DNA from: Candidatus Woesearchaeota archaeon B3_Woes | GTDB taxonomy: Archaea > Nanobdellota > Nanobdellia > Woesearchaeales > B3-WOES | Direction of reading: 5' to 3' | NCBI GenBank assembly: GCA_005222965.1 | Contig: NJBG01000001.1 | Span: 208,323 to 272,322, forward strand | Length of the DNA: 64,000 bases | Shown: positions 15,636 to 23,766 of the stretch, one piece after another | How positions within the stretch are numbered: the first letter of the stretch is position 1 | How the letters are laid out: each line of letters opens with the position of its first letter | Notes under the pieces: model-generated | Databases searched by the model: none | Seen by the model: only the letters and a program-made list of their open reading frames with translations | Told to the model about the DNA's origin: nothing | Made by a program: the position numbers and the translations under genes

Positions 15636-15722
15636 TTTATAAAATTTGGTTGTTGATAAAAATTTCATATGTTCTGTTGGGTCAAGCATCAACAAACAAG
15701 ATATGCCTTATTACAATATTTA
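15636..15722. repeat. Vestige of a second SDR gene 3' end plus spacer
   Basis: This stretch aligns with 14765-14861, which covers the last codons of the SDR gene, the spacer and the promoter of the next gene. The shared core is TTTGGTTGTTGATAAAAATT followed by TCATATGTT, then TATGCC and TTACAA in order, with a 9-bp gap. The copies are about 870 bp apart, one SDR gene length, as expected if a tandem SDR copy was deleted leaving its 3' end. Confidence 0.6.
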
Positions 15723-15737
15723 AATATATTTATTATT

Positions 15738-16067
15738 TCAAGGTTGATTCATTCTTTCTTCAAGAGTTTTTGCAATCTCAAAAGATTCTTTAATGTCTTT
15801 TGTGAAAATCTTTCTTTCTTCTTCGTCAAATAAAGAGACTATCTCATACAAACCAGTAGTATTTCCCTTTCCTACATTAGTTTGAAGGATAACACATTTT
15901 CCATATGCATTAAGATCATCATCAACTAACAATATTGGTATTCTTAAAGGATAAATTCTCTCAATTGTTTTTGTAAATTCATAAACTACTCCTAATTGGG
16001 GATCTTTAGGAAGCCCCTGGCCTTCTCTTATCTTCAAAACATAATCCAGTTCTGTTGGATATCTCAT
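15738..16067 (-). CDS. Hypothetical protein, last gene of enolase-superfamily operon
   Basis: A 109-residue soluble protein not recognised, with strands such as IPILLVDDDL and CVILQTNVG and a helical acidic C-terminus. Its ATG overlaps the stop codon of the upstream enolase-superfamily gene by 4 nt, indicating translational coupling and a likely shared pathway or function. Confidence 0.6.
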   Translation of the reverse strand: MRYPTELDYVLKIREGQGLPKDPQLGVVYEFTKTIERIYPLRIPILLVDDDLNAYGKCVILQTNVGKGNTTGLYEIVSLFDEEERKIFTKDIKESFEIAKTLEERMNQP

Positions 16068-17161
16068 TTTATTGCCTCCGCTATTTTATTCATATCTATT
16101 TTGGGAAAATTATTAAAATTTACCTGATTATTTTTAATTTTAGGTCTTTCCACAAAATCATTTTCTTTAGATACATTATTCCAATAAATAACTTCATTCA
16201 ATTTAGATGTTACTGCTTCATGATTTGCTAAAAGACATGAATAGTATGAAGCTATTAAATAGCCAGCATGTGATCCTATCATCACAGGAAGATCAATTTT
16301 TTTGCAGTAATCTAAAATCTTTAATCCTTCGCTTATTCCTGTCCTTGGAACTTTTATATTTACCATTGATATAGTTGTTAAATCAACTTGTTTCTTAAGG
16401 TCTTCAAAAGTTTTACAACTATCATCTCCAACAATTTCTATATAAAGCTGATTTTCTTTAACATACTCCATTAATTTTTGCCTGCCTTTTATATTAGAAA
16501 CATCAATTGGTTCTTCTAAATATAATATGTTTGGGATGGAAGATACATGGTCCACCAACTTGACTGCGTTGTCAAGAGAATACATCTCATTTCCATCTAA
16601 ATAAAACATGCATCCAGTGAATTTATTCAGAATATCAAAAATATGAAAATCTCTTGAAATATCACCTGTAAGTTTTATTTTAAATCCAAAAATTCCTTGT
16701 GCAATTTTATCCTCTAATTGGTCAATATATTCGTTGTCGTTTTCAGGTTTAGGTAAAACATAGCAACTGTCTATTTTATTATTTGGTAAACCTATTAATT
16801 CATTTAAAGAAATTCCTTTAATTTTGGAAAGTAAATCGTAAAGTGCACAATTAACTGCTGCTTTTGCTGCTAAATTTTGATTTTTGGAAAATTCTAAATC
16901 AGAAAAATTATCAATGTTTTCTTCTGTCAAATCAAAAATTAATTTATTTGTTATTTGTTTGCAATAAGTAATTACACTTTCTTGTGTCTCATGTAATATG
17001 GAAGGTCTAGGAACCGCTTCAGCATAACCTACAAAACCCCCTGCTTTTACTTCTACTAACACATGGTCTAAGCTTTGTAATCCTTTTCCTATACCCCATG
17101 TTAGTTTATTCTGTATAGGAAGACTAAATGGATATGTGTTTAATTCATCTAGTTTCATCAT
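16064..17161 (-). CDS. Enolase-superfamily enzyme (muconate cycloisomerase/dipeptide epimerase-like)
   Basis: A 365-residue member of the mandelate racemase/muconate lactonising group. The barrel holds KIK (Lys161, Lys163), metal ligands Asp189 (YLDGNE), Glu216 (LEEP) and Asp246/247 (IVGDDS), and Lys270 (NIKVPRTG), matching the paired-lysine acid/base pattern of dipeptide epimerases and muconate cycloisomerases. The substrate is unknown. The start ATG lies within the 3' end of the kinase gene, preceded by TTAGGAG. Three overlapping genes (17783 to 15738) form one operon. Confidence 0.85.
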   Translation of the reverse strand: MMKLDELNTYPFSLPIQNKLTWGIGKGLQSLDHVLVEVKAGGFVGYAEAVPRPSILHETQESVITYCKQITNKLIFDLTEENIDNFSDLEFSKNQNLAAKAAVNCALYDLLSKIKGISLNELIGLPNNKIDSCYVLPKPENDNEYIDQLEDKIAQGIFGFKIKLTGDISRDFHIFDILNKFTGCMFYLDGNEMYSLDNAVKLVDHVSSIPNILYLEEPIDVSNIKGRQKLMEYVKENQLYIEIVGDDSCKTFEDLKKQVDLTTISMVNIKVPRTGISEGLKILDYCKKIDLPVMIGSHAGYLIASYYSCLLANHEAVTSKLNEVIYWNNVSKENDFVERPKIKNNQVNFNNFPKIDMNKIAEAIK

Positions 17162-17783
17162 TAACTCCTAACCTATGTAAAACAAAATCAAGAGTTATTC
17201 TTAGGCATTCCTCTGGGTATTTGTCTTTTGTATCTATGTAAATAGCTCTGGATTTTAAGAATCTTAGCATCTCAAAAGTTTCCGCTAAATTGTAATTTTT
17301 ACTCTCTTTTTCAATAACTGCTTTTGCTTCTAGATATCTTTCTCTCTGGTTTCCTTTTAAACCATCGTAATCAGAATTTCTCCCAAGAAGTCTTTTGATT
17401 CTAACTTCATCCGGAGCATCAAGAGCAACAAACAAAGAATCAGGGATATTATCTATTGTATATTTTATTTCTAAAGGTCCTCTTAAGTTATCTACTAACA
17501 ACAAATTTCCATTATTAATTGAAAGTTCTCTTTCCACTAACTTTGCCAATCCTGGATTTCCTTGGTTTTTATACCATGCAGTTGAATCAAAACGATGTTC
17601 CCTATCTCTCTTAAATTCAATACCATTATCCTTTAAATATTGCTCATAAGCAGGAAGAACATATTTATCAACTAAGGAGCGTCTATCAACTAAATAAAAA
17701 TCAAAACTTTCTCTTAGTCCTTCAACTAAAGTAGACTTTCCTACACCTGTACCCCCTACAAGTATTATGCTTTGATCATTCAT
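17145..17783 (-). CDS. P-loop kinase-like protein
   Basis: A 212-residue P-loop protein with Walker A GGTGVGKSTL at residues 9-18, a LLLVDNLRGP strand and an arginine-rich lid region (RIKRLLGRNSD). The architecture resembles small nucleoside or cofactor kinases (AAA_33 or adenylate-kinase type). Being first in an operon with an enolase-superfamily enzyme, it may phosphorylate a small metabolite; that is inference. A TATA-like run (ATTTTAAAAA) is centred near 17811, which fits a leaderless ATG at 17783. Confidence 0.7.
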   Translation of the reverse strand: MNDQSIILVGGTGVGKSTLVEGLRESFDFYLVDRRSLVDKYVLPAYEQYLKDNGIEFKRDREHRFDSTAWYKNQGNPGLAKLVERELSINNGNLLLVDNLRGPLEIKYTIDNIPDSLFVALDAPDEVRIKRLLGRNSDYDGLKGNQRERYLEAKAVIEKESKNYNLAETFEMLRFLKSRAIYIDTKDKYPEECLRITLDFVLHRLGVNDETR

Positions 17784-17993
17784 AACAGTAAATAACCCCT
17801 AAATTTTTTTAAAATAATTAGTGATTTGTTTTATTATCTGTAAATGCTGGTGGGTTGTGTTAAATATAAAAATCTTTTGATTTTGTAATAACTTAGCAAA
17901 GGTATGATTAACGAGATTTATGTTTCTTATATATAAAAGTTTGGTTGTTGATAACAGAAAGATTTAAAGATGAGTTATTATATTTATAGGTTT

Positions 17994-18257
17994 ATGAAAA
18001 AACAATTTACAGAAGAAGAAGCAAAAGAAATTGGAGAAAAATTAAGAATTACTTGGGACAAATTTGATGTTGACCAGTTTAGAAGAGGCATGGACATAGA
18101 ATTAGAGCACGGAAGTGTAGATCCAGAAACAAATGTTACAGATGATGATGCACTAATAACTGGAAAGATTGCCTTAGCTCATCTAAACGAATTTCCAGAT
18201 TACTATGACAGACTGGAAAAAATGGAAAAAGAAGCAGAAGAGTTTTGGGAAAAATAG
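17994..18257 (+). CDS. DUF5661-like small protein
   Basis: An 87-residue acidic helical protein with FTEEEAKEIGEKLRITWDKF and DVDQFRRGMDIELEHG, a pattern I associate with the small DUF5661-type proteins that are common in archaea and environmental genomes. Function is unknown. The frame opens at 17970, but the box GATTTAAAG (17961-17969) is centred about 28 nt before the ATG at 17994, supporting that start. Ends 9 nt before the convergent TrmB-like gene. Confidence 0.65.
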   Translation: MKKQFTEEEAKEIGEKLRITWDKFDVDQFRRGMDIELEHGSVDPETNVTDDDALITGKIALAHLNEFPDYYDRLEKMEKEAEEFWEK

Positions 18258-18266
18258 TTTAATATC

Positions 18267-18959
18267 TTAATCCAAATTTTTCCATAATAAATCAAACATT
18301 ATTTTTTGTGTTTCATAGAAATTCTTTTCGTTGATTAAGATCCCTATTGGCTCTTTTTCTTCTAAAGAAACCATTGCTATTTTTCCATTATACAACCAAG
18401 TTGCAGTTTTAATTTTCTCTTTAATTAGTTTGTATGGTGCTTTTTTATCAACTGGTTGTGTTTCACTGATTATTCTTACTTTGATTCCTTTCTTTTTTCT
18501 TCTCTCTACAAAATGAGGCATGTAATATTGGAATAGTTTTAACAACTGATTCTTGGATGCTATGCAGGAAAAAGATTTTGCTTCAGCAAGAATGTTTTCA
18601 AATATTGATTTTAACCCATTTTTGCCAGTATACACTTCAACATTCGGTCTTTTGTCAACACTCTCTGTCAAAAAATTTAACTCAGGAAGTATCTTTTTCA
18701 CCAACTCTTCTCTTTCTTTTAACATATCAAGGAGTTTGTTTGGTTTTGTTGCCTGATAGAATTTCTTTCCTGACTGTATAGTATAACTAACAAATCCTTT
18801 TTTTTCAAGAGATTTTAATAAATCATAAGCAGAAGTTCTGTTTAATTCTGCAAAGTTTGCTATTTCCTGAACTAGATTACTGCCTAACTGAAGATTTGCT
18901 AAATAAATTTTAATTTCTTTATCGCTTAATCCTAAGGACTTGAGTATTTCTTCTTTCAT
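18267..18959 (-). CDS. TrmB-family transcriptional regulator, second paralogue
   Basis: A 230-residue paralogue of the regulator at 9406-10149: winged helix (LSDKEIKIYLANLQLG, then NRTSAYDLLKSLEKKGFV), linker (LLDMLKEREELVKKILPE) and C-terminal ligand domain with the same order of motifs. The TATA box ATTTAAATATT (complement of about 18979-18989) is centred 25 nt before the ATG. It is divergent from the radical SAM gene at 19048, its likely target. Confidence 0.85.
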   Translation of the reverse strand: MKEEILKSLGLSDKEIKIYLANLQLGSNLVQEIANFAELNRTSAYDLLKSLEKKGFVSYTIQSGKKFYQATKPNKLLDMLKEREELVKKILPELNFLTESVDKRPNVEVYTGKNGLKSIFENILAEAKSFSCIASKNQLLKLFQYYMPHFVERRKKKGIKVRIISETQPVDKKAPYKLIKEKIKTATWLYNGKIAMVSLEEKEPIGILINEKNFYETQKIMFDLLWKNLD

Positions 18960-19047
18960 ACACTATAAAAATATGATGGAATATTTAAATCTGTCGTTTA
19001 TTTTCCACAACATAATTTCATATAACTAATAGTAACTACTCTATAGT

Positions 19048-20040
19048 ATGGAAAAAGAACTTCAATTGTTTAAAGGATATGATTATTCTATGAGTGTTTA
19101 TATGGATAATCACCAAAGAGGGGGTTTTACTCAGTTATCCTTAGATTTATCTTCACGATGTAACTATTCTTGTGATTGGTGTTTCAATAAAGACTTAATT
19201 GGAAAAGATAACCAAGACTTGCTTAGTCTAGTTGAAAAGAAAGACCTATTAGATGAATCTATAGAAATGGGTGCTAAAACTTTGGTTATACCTGGAACAG
19301 GCGAACCAACTTTAGATCCTGATTTTTATCCACTTATCGAACATGCACATAGGTTGGGTTTGACAACAGTTATATACTCAAATTTAACTGGAAATCTTGA
19401 TAAAGAGAAAATTGACTATTTATTTTCAAGAGATGTTTCAATAGGTATTAAATTGGATGCATTATATTCAGGATATTTTACAAAAAGATATCATGCAAAT
19501 GAAAATATGTTTAAAAAGTTCTCAGAGAATTTAGGATTAGTTATTTCAACATATAAAGGATCTGAAGAATCTACACATCAAGGAGTAGTTCATAGAATAA
19601 TAGCAAACATGGTTTTAACACATGATAATAGAGATGAACTTCCAGATATTGCAAGACTCTGCAAAAATAGAGATATACCTTTATTTGTTCGCCCTGTTAA
19701 ACCAGTAACCTGGGCAGGAAATAATCCAGAACTATGGAAACAAATTGGAAATAGAACAGGAGAATATGTTTTTGATAGTGAATTAGTTAAATTATCTCAG
19801 GGATATAATACTTTATTTTCCCCATCTAGTACTTTGGAAAATCACTGTGCACTTTATGCTTTTGGATTAACTATCAAAAATAATGGAGATATTCAATTCT
19901 GTCCTGATCACCATGCATCAAGAGGAAATTGGGGTAACATAAGGGATGTTAATTTAAGGGATGTTATGGAAAGATTAAATTCAATAAGAACAATAAAACC
20001 TGGTTTTTGTGTGATGTCACCAGAAGTTGAACATGATTAA
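19048..20040 (+). CDS. Radical SAM protein with SPASM-like C-terminus
   Basis: A 330-residue radical SAM enzyme: the cluster motif is CNYSCDWC (Cys38, Cys42, Cys45), followed by a GTGEPTLDP segment that binds SAM and a TIM-barrel core. The C-terminal third contains extra cysteines (NHCALY, IQFCPDHH, GFCVMS) and the SPASM-like NNGDIQFCPD...GNWGNIRDVN order, so at least one auxiliary Fe-S cluster is likely, as in peptide-modifying or dehydrogenase members. No peptide substrate gene is evident nearby. The divergent TrmB-like gene may control it. Confidence 0.85.
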   Translation: MEKELQLFKGYDYSMSVYMDNHQRGGFTQLSLDLSSRCNYSCDWCFNKDLIGKDNQDLLSLVEKKDLLDESIEMGAKTLVIPGTGEPTLDPDFYPLIEHAHRLGLTTVIYSNLTGNLDKEKIDYLFSRDVSIGIKLDALYSGYFTKRYHANENMFKKFSENLGLVISTYKGSEESTHQGVVHRIIANMVLTHDNRDELPDIARLCKNRDIPLFVRPVKPVTWAGNNPELWKQIGNRTGEYVFDSELVKLSQGYNTLFSPSSTLENHCALYAFGLTIKNNGDIQFCPDHHASRGNWGNIRDVNLRDVMERLNSIRTIKPGFCVMSPEVEHD

Positions 20041-20046
20041 CTAAGT

Positions 20047-20274
20047 TTATTCAGTAATTTTATCTACAATTTTCTTAACAAATGGCATAAGTACTAAAGC
20101 TATTGGAAAACCTATTGGGAAGCTTATAATAAAAGCTCTCGCCCACATTTGAAAAAAATTATTTACAAATCCTAAATTAAGATATGTAACAACTAATGAC
20201 ATAAAAAAACTCATAAATAAACCTGTTATTGCTCCCATCAAAATCCCGCTATACTTTTTAGATATCTTTTTCAT
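20047..20274 (-). CDS. DUF2798-like two-helix membrane protein
   Basis: A 75-residue protein with two membrane spans (about residues 10-30 and 45-65) separated by a short loop with WARAFIISFPIGFP, the pattern of the small DUF2798 proteins. Function is unknown. Its start overlaps the 3' end of the Nudix gene by 17 nt, so they are cotranscribed. Confidence 0.7.
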   Translation of the reverse strand: MKKISKKYSGILMGAITGLFMSFFMSLVVTYLNLGFVNNFFQMWARAFIISFPIGFPIALVLMPFVKKIVDKITE

Positions 20275-20776
20275 AATTACCTTTTCTTGTTTTTTCTAAT
20301 TTTTTTAGAAATAATAAATCTCTTTTTTGAATAAAAGAACCCTCGTAATTTTCAGGTTTATCATTTTCAACTTTGGAAATTGCATCTTTAAGAGATAGCC
20401 ATACAATTTTGAAACCTTGACTTAATTCCTTTTCTGTAAAATCAGGTTCTCCCTTGGAAATAATTTTTCCATAATAACAATAGGATATTTGTTTTAAATT
20501 CAATTTTGATCTAAATTCAATGATTTTACCAACTTCACCACCAACTTCAATTTCACTACCTACTTCCTCTAGGCATTCTCTAACTAAAGCTTTTTCTTTA
20601 TCTTCTCCTTCATCAATACCACCACCAGGAAGTTTATGGTAATTAAATTTTGAAACAAATAGTAAAGGTATCAATTCATTTTCGTCAAAAAGAATAGCTC
20701 TTGATGCTTCTCTAATTCTCAAAGTTGATTCATCATCTGGAAATTCCTTGTCTTTTATTTCTTTTAATATTTCCAT
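20258..20776 (-). CDS. Nudix hydrolase
   Basis: A 172-residue hydrolase of nucleoside diphosphate-linked compounds. The Nudix box is complete: GGGIDEGEDKEKALVRECLEEVG (given in two overlapping parts: GGIDEGEDKEK and LVRECLEEVG), with the REcLEE metal-binding core. Substrate is not predictable. ATG at 20776. It forms a unit with the downstream membrane protein. Confidence 0.85.
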   Translation of the reverse strand: MEILKEIKDKEFPDDESTLRIREASRAILFDENELIPLLFVSKFNYHKLPGGGIDEGEDKEKALVRECLEEVGSEIEVGGEVGKIIEFRSKLNLKQISYCYYGKIISKGEPDFTEKELSQGFKIVWLSLKDAISKVENDKPENYEGSFIQKRDLLFLKKLEKTRKGNYEKDI

Positions 20777-20808
20777 AGATTATAGATGTTTTTGGTTTTA
20801 TATAAAGT

Positions 20809-21093
20809 TTACTCACTTTTTCTATCTTCAAGAATTTCAATATCTGAAAGAGCAACTAATTTATGATGAGTTTTTTCTGGAATTTCAATTTTAACTGGTG
20901 CTTCTACAGTTTTAGTTTCATCACCTATTGTTAATTCTGCTTCTCCTTTAACTAAATAAAGAATTTCAGGGACATTATGAGAATGATCAGCATTAGTAGT
21001 TCCTTTTTTTCTTGAAATAAAATTTAGTTTATCACAATCATACATAAAGCCTCTTTCATCAGATTTTATTATTCTAAGTTTTTCAATATTCAT
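20809..21093 (-). CDS. Small cupin-domain protein
   Basis: A 94-residue single-domain cupin. The first motif gives His ligands (NADHSHNVPEILYLVKGE) and the second ends in IEIPEKTHHKL, so a metal-binding jelly roll is likely. Such proteins serve as sugar or hydroxy-acid isomerases or as sensors. It follows the CYTH gene by 8 nt and is probably cotranscribed with it. Confidence 0.8.
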   Translation of the reverse strand: MNIEKLRIIKSDERGFMYDCDKLNFISRKKGTTNADHSHNVPEILYLVKGEAELTIGDETKTVEAPVKIEIPEKTHHKLVALSDIEILEDRKSE

Positions 21094-21101
21094 ATTATCT
21101 A

Positions 21102-21623
21102 TTACTCCATAAACAATTTTAAGTAATTAAATCTTTTTAAATTTTCTTCAATATCTTCATATGATTTTCCGCAAATCATTCCGCCTGCAATAAAAAGCTC
21201 TTGTGTTATTTCTTTTAGACAAAAATCAGGCATTTCAAAAGAATCTTTTTCCTCTTTTGAATCAAACTCAAAATCAGCTAGAATTAAACCTTTTAAAGGT
21301 CCTTGAAAAACATCAATTTCAGCTTGTCTTCCATTATGATTGTAGTAGTATCTTCTCTTATGTACTTTTTTTCCATCAAAATTCATAAAAGCATCAAATT
21401 CAGATTTGCTTAGGATAATTGTTTGTTCTTTTTGTATTGAAGAATCTCCTAAATCTACAGGCTCTTTTTTAGTCATCTCTAGTTTATCTCCGTTTTTTCT
21501 AACTCTTAGAGTTGGATGTTCACTAGTTTTAGGAATATAGATGTCTATAACCTCTTTAGATTTGCATTCTTTTAGGCCAGAAGGAATTTCCTTCAAAAGA
21601 TATGTTTTTTCTAATTCTATCAT
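21102..21623 (-). CDS. CYTH-domain protein (triphosphate tunnel metalloenzyme family)
   Basis: A 173-residue CYTH protein: N-terminal ELEKTYLL acid/basic signature, TLRVRKNGDKLEMTKK and a later RYYYNHNGRQAEIDVF and LADFEFDSKEE, the alternating charged strands of the tunnel fold. Members hydrolyse inorganic triphosphate or thiamine triphosphate, or act as class IV adenylate cyclases. The TATA box (TTTATAAAC on the minus strand near 21647-21655) is centred 28 nt upstream and carries the same upstream ACAACAAAA element as other promoters here. Confidence 0.8.
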   Translation of the reverse strand: MIELEKTYLLKEIPSGLKECKSKEVIDIYIPKTSEHPTLRVRKNGDKLEMTKKEPVDLGDSSIQKEQTIILSKSEFDAFMNFDGKKVHKRRYYYNHNGRQAEIDVFQGPLKGLILADFEFDSKEEKDSFEMPDFCLKEITQELFIAGGMICGKSYEDIEENLKRFNYLKLFME

Positions 21624-21719
21624 AATAAGAAAAGAATTGTGGGAAGTTTATAAATTTTGTTGTGTAATAAATATAAGCAAAAAATATTTTAAGAACTAAA
21701 ATTAATAGGACATATTTAG

Positions 21720-22517
21720 TTAAATTACATATTCTCCATTATGTAGTTTCTTAGATTCGCCTGAAGTAGCAGTGAATACGTTTGTACCTTTTCTTAATAA
21801 AACCTTACCAGAGAAATGATAAACGTCATTTTTATCCCAAGGAGGGACTACGATGAGTAAAATATCTTGACCCATAACTTTTTTTGGTATTAATTTTATT
21901 ATAGGTGAAGGGTCAATATTATCTTTAACACAATTTTGAAGTGGTTGATCCATCTGTTGACTTGTTTTATCAGTCCCTGATATTGCTCCATCATCATCCA
22001 CACCATATAATATAATCCCCCCCATTTTAGTATTAAGCATAGCAGCAATTTCTTTTGTAAGTTTTTTAACTTCAGTTCCAGCAGCCTTAAATTCATAGAG
22101 TTGGTTTTCTCCTGATTTACATATATCAAGAATACCAGTCTCAAAAGGAACACTTATTGTAGTTATTCTTTTATTTTCTTTTGTAATTTTTTTCTTGAGA
22201 TGTTGTTTCAACTGTTTTTGTTTTTTAATAGGATTTTCAAAATATGAAATTGAAATTTGTTTAGCTAAAGGTATTTTTTCATAAATAATTGAATTATTCT
22301 TCTGCAACTGCTTACCTCCTACATCTTTCTTCGGTTTGATAAGCCCTATATCTTTTATCTTCTGTAAATCATTAAGTGTTGGAACCAAAGGCTTCCCTAC
22401 TTTTTTTGCAATATCTTTTGCACTCTGTCGTCCATTAATTTGTTTGTATACTTCAAGTCTTTTGGGTGCATTATTGAAAATAAATCTTCCTCTTACAATA
22501 ATCTCTTGGAGTTCCAT
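21720..22517 (-). CDS. HTH plus AlbA_2/Schlafen-type domain protein
   Basis: 265 residues in two parts. The N-terminal 60 residues resemble a winged-helix segment (GRQSAKDIAKKVGKPL, then LQKIKDIGLIKPKK). Residues 115-240 match the Schlafen AlbA_2 domain: YEFKAAGTEVKKLTKEIAAM, GGIILYGVDDDGAISG and ILLIVVPPW. Such domains bind nucleic acid and some Schlafen proteins cleave tRNA; both occur in defence islands. The start is 1 nt after the stop of the small HTH gene, itself overlapping the DNA methyltransferase, so all three form one operon. Confidence 0.75.
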   Translation of the reverse strand: MELQEIIVRGRFIFNNAPKRLEVYKQINGRQSAKDIAKKVGKPLVPTLNDLQKIKDIGLIKPKKDVGGKQLQKNNSIIYEKIPLAKQISISYFENPIKKQKQLKQHLKKKITKENKRITTISVPFETGILDICKSGENQLYEFKAAGTEVKKLTKEIAAMLNTKMGGIILYGVDDDGAISGTDKTSQQMDQPLQNCVKDNIDPSPIIKLIPKKVMGQDILLIVVPPWDKNDVYHFSGKVLLRKGTNVFTATSGESKKLHNGEYVI

Positions 22518-22518
22518 T

Positions 22519-22686
22519 TTATTTAGTTTCTTTCTTTTTGGCCTTATGGTCCCAAGTTTTTAATGTACCTTTAGCAATTCCAGTTAATTCGCTTATTTCT
22601 CTATATGTAAAACCAAGAGATTTGAGAATTTTAGCTTGAACTTTATCTTCTTCTCCATTGATATGCTGTATTTCTTTTTTTAACAT
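22519..22686 (-). CDS. Small HTH protein (55 residues)
   Basis: The ATG complements 22684-22686 and the product contains a clean helix-turn-helix (ILKSLGFTYREISELTGIAK) followed by GTLKTW and a Lys-rich tail. The first 15 codons lie out of frame within the 3' end of the methyltransferase gene, so the start may be new; a larger HTH gene may have lost its 5' part. The next gene begins 1 nt after its stop. Confidence 0.6.
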   Translation of the reverse strand: MLKKEIQHINGEEDKVQAKILKSLGFTYREISELTGIAKGTLKTWDHKAKKKETK

Positions 22687-23320
22687 CTTGTTTTAATCTA
22701 TCATAAAGAGGTTTACCCTTATAATAATACTTTTCATCAACCTTAATTTTTAAAAGATCTTTAATTTTTTTAGTTAATTTTATTTCTTTTGGAAATGAGA
22801 ATTTATCAGCGACTTCTTCGTCTAAAAAACCAACAATCAAAATTCTTTCACGATTTTGTGGCAAATCACCATGAATCATGCTATTAACTATTTTTGACTT
22901 CACAAAATAACCTGCTTCTTTAAGGGTTTCTTTAATAATTTTGAAAGTTTTTCCATTATCATGGGTCTTAAGATTTTTAACATTTTCTAAAAAAATTACT
23001 TTGGGTCTTTTTTGTTCTATAATTTCTACAATACGAAAGAACAAATTACCTCTTCCTTTAGAATCTTTAAAACCTTGTCTATGACCTGCAATACTAAAAG
23101 GTTGGCATGGAAATCCCGCTAATAGAATATCAAAATCAGGAATAGAATCAATATCAACTTTGTTAATATCTTCAATTATTAAAGGTGAATTATCAAAGTT
23201 TAAATCAAATGTTTCTTTACAAGCAGGCTCAAAATCATTAGAAAATACAGTATTAAATCCAGCATTTTCAAATCCTAATCTTATTCCTCCAATTCCCGCA
23301 AATAAATCTATACACCTCAT
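22643..23320 (-). CDS. C5-cytosine DNA methyltransferase, truncated
   Basis: 225 residues with motif I DLFAGIGGIRLGFENAG, catalytic motif IV GFPCQPFSIAG (Cys72), motif VI ENVKNL and motif VIII QNRERILIVGF. The enzyme should continue past KRNTAYQWRR into the target-recognition domain and motifs IX-X, giving 310-400 residues; here it stops three codons later. Without the recognition domain it should not methylate a specific site unless complemented. The TATA box GATTTATATATG (minus, 23353-23342) is centred 27 nt before the ATG. Confidence 0.85.
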   Translation of the reverse strand: MRCIDLFAGIGGIRLGFENAGFNTVFSNDFEPACKETFDLNFDNSPLIIEDINKVDIDSIPDFDILLAGFPCQPFSIAGHRQGFKDSKGRGNLFFRIVEIIEQKRPKVIFLENVKNLKTHDNGKTFKIIKETLKEAGYFVKSKIVNSMIHGDLPQNRERILIVGFLDEEVADKFSFPKEIKLTKKIKDLLKIKVDEKYYYKGKPLYDRLKQDVKKRNTAYQWRRR

Positions 23321-23354
23321 GATATTACTTAATATAATTAATTCATATATAAAT

Positions 23355-23523
23355 CTTACGAGAGAGCATGTCTAATGGCAAGTGGCTAAAAATCTCCCTA
23401 AATAAATATCAAACAAAAAAGGAATAATAACTGTTGGCAAATGCCAAACCCGTTCTAACAACCCATTTCTAACATTTCAGGCATTCTAACTATCCCATTT
23501 GCCACTTGCCATCCTCGCGTGAG
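23355..23523. repeat. Long imperfect inverted repeat, possible structured RNA or MITE-like element
   Basis: ATGGCAAGTGGC at 23375-23386 is complementary to GCCACTTGCCAT at 23501-23512. Outside it, CTTACGAGAG (23355-23364) pairs with CTCGCGTGAG (23514-23523) at nine of ten positions. The 114-nt interior holds a smaller palindrome TTGGCAAATGCCAA (23434-23447) and three TTCTAAC/TCTAAC copies. There is no sizeable frame. It lies between the methyltransferase promoter and another TATA box, and may be an RNA gene or a small mobile element remnant. Confidence 0.45.
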
Positions 23524-23554
23524 ATATATAAACAACCTAGTCCATCTAATATTG

Positions 23555-23737
23555 TTGGTTATAAACCCCAACAAATTAAAGAAAGCAGTTTTTTTGCTTT
23601 CAATAAACGAGGTGATTAAAATCGACTTAAGCAATAAAACAATTAAAAATTTATTTTACAATCAAATTAAAGGATTAACTATAAGATCTATAGAAGATTC
23701 ATTTGATTTACAGTTTTCTGGCACCAACCCTTTGTAA
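23555..23737 (+). CDS. Possible small protein (60 residues), leaderless TTG start
   Basis: The TATA box GATATATAAAC (23523-23532) is centred 27 nt before an in-frame TTG at 23555. The frame ends at 23737 with a protein-like stretch (KIDLSNKTIKNLFYNQIKGL). It contains an eight-base anti-SD match, GAGGTGAT at 23609-23616, but no ATG, GTG or TTG at the right spacing follows it in this frame; a GTG overlaps it at 23612. Either a short protein or a regulatory leader is possible. A hairpin GAAAGCA/TGCTTTC at about 23581-23601 lies inside. Confidence 0.3.
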   Translation: MVINPNKLKKAVFLLSINEVIKIDLSNKTIKNLFYNQIKGLTIRSIEDSFDLQFSGTNPL

Positions 23738-23745
23738 AACACCTC

Positions 23746-23766
23746 CCCCTTCTGAATAAGAAGGGG
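23746..23766 (+). terminator. GC-rich hairpin, probable terminator
   Basis: CCCCTTCT and AGAAGGGG form a perfect 8-bp stem around GAATA, followed by CTCTTTCTATATT. It closes the small transcription unit starting at 23523 and precedes the Sua5 gene. Confidence 0.5.

Noticed and set aside
17784-17969. RNA gene in the gap before the DUF5661-like gene
   Set aside because: Only AT-rich promoter-like motifs, including one more GGTTGTTGATAA copy; no stem or frame that I can support.
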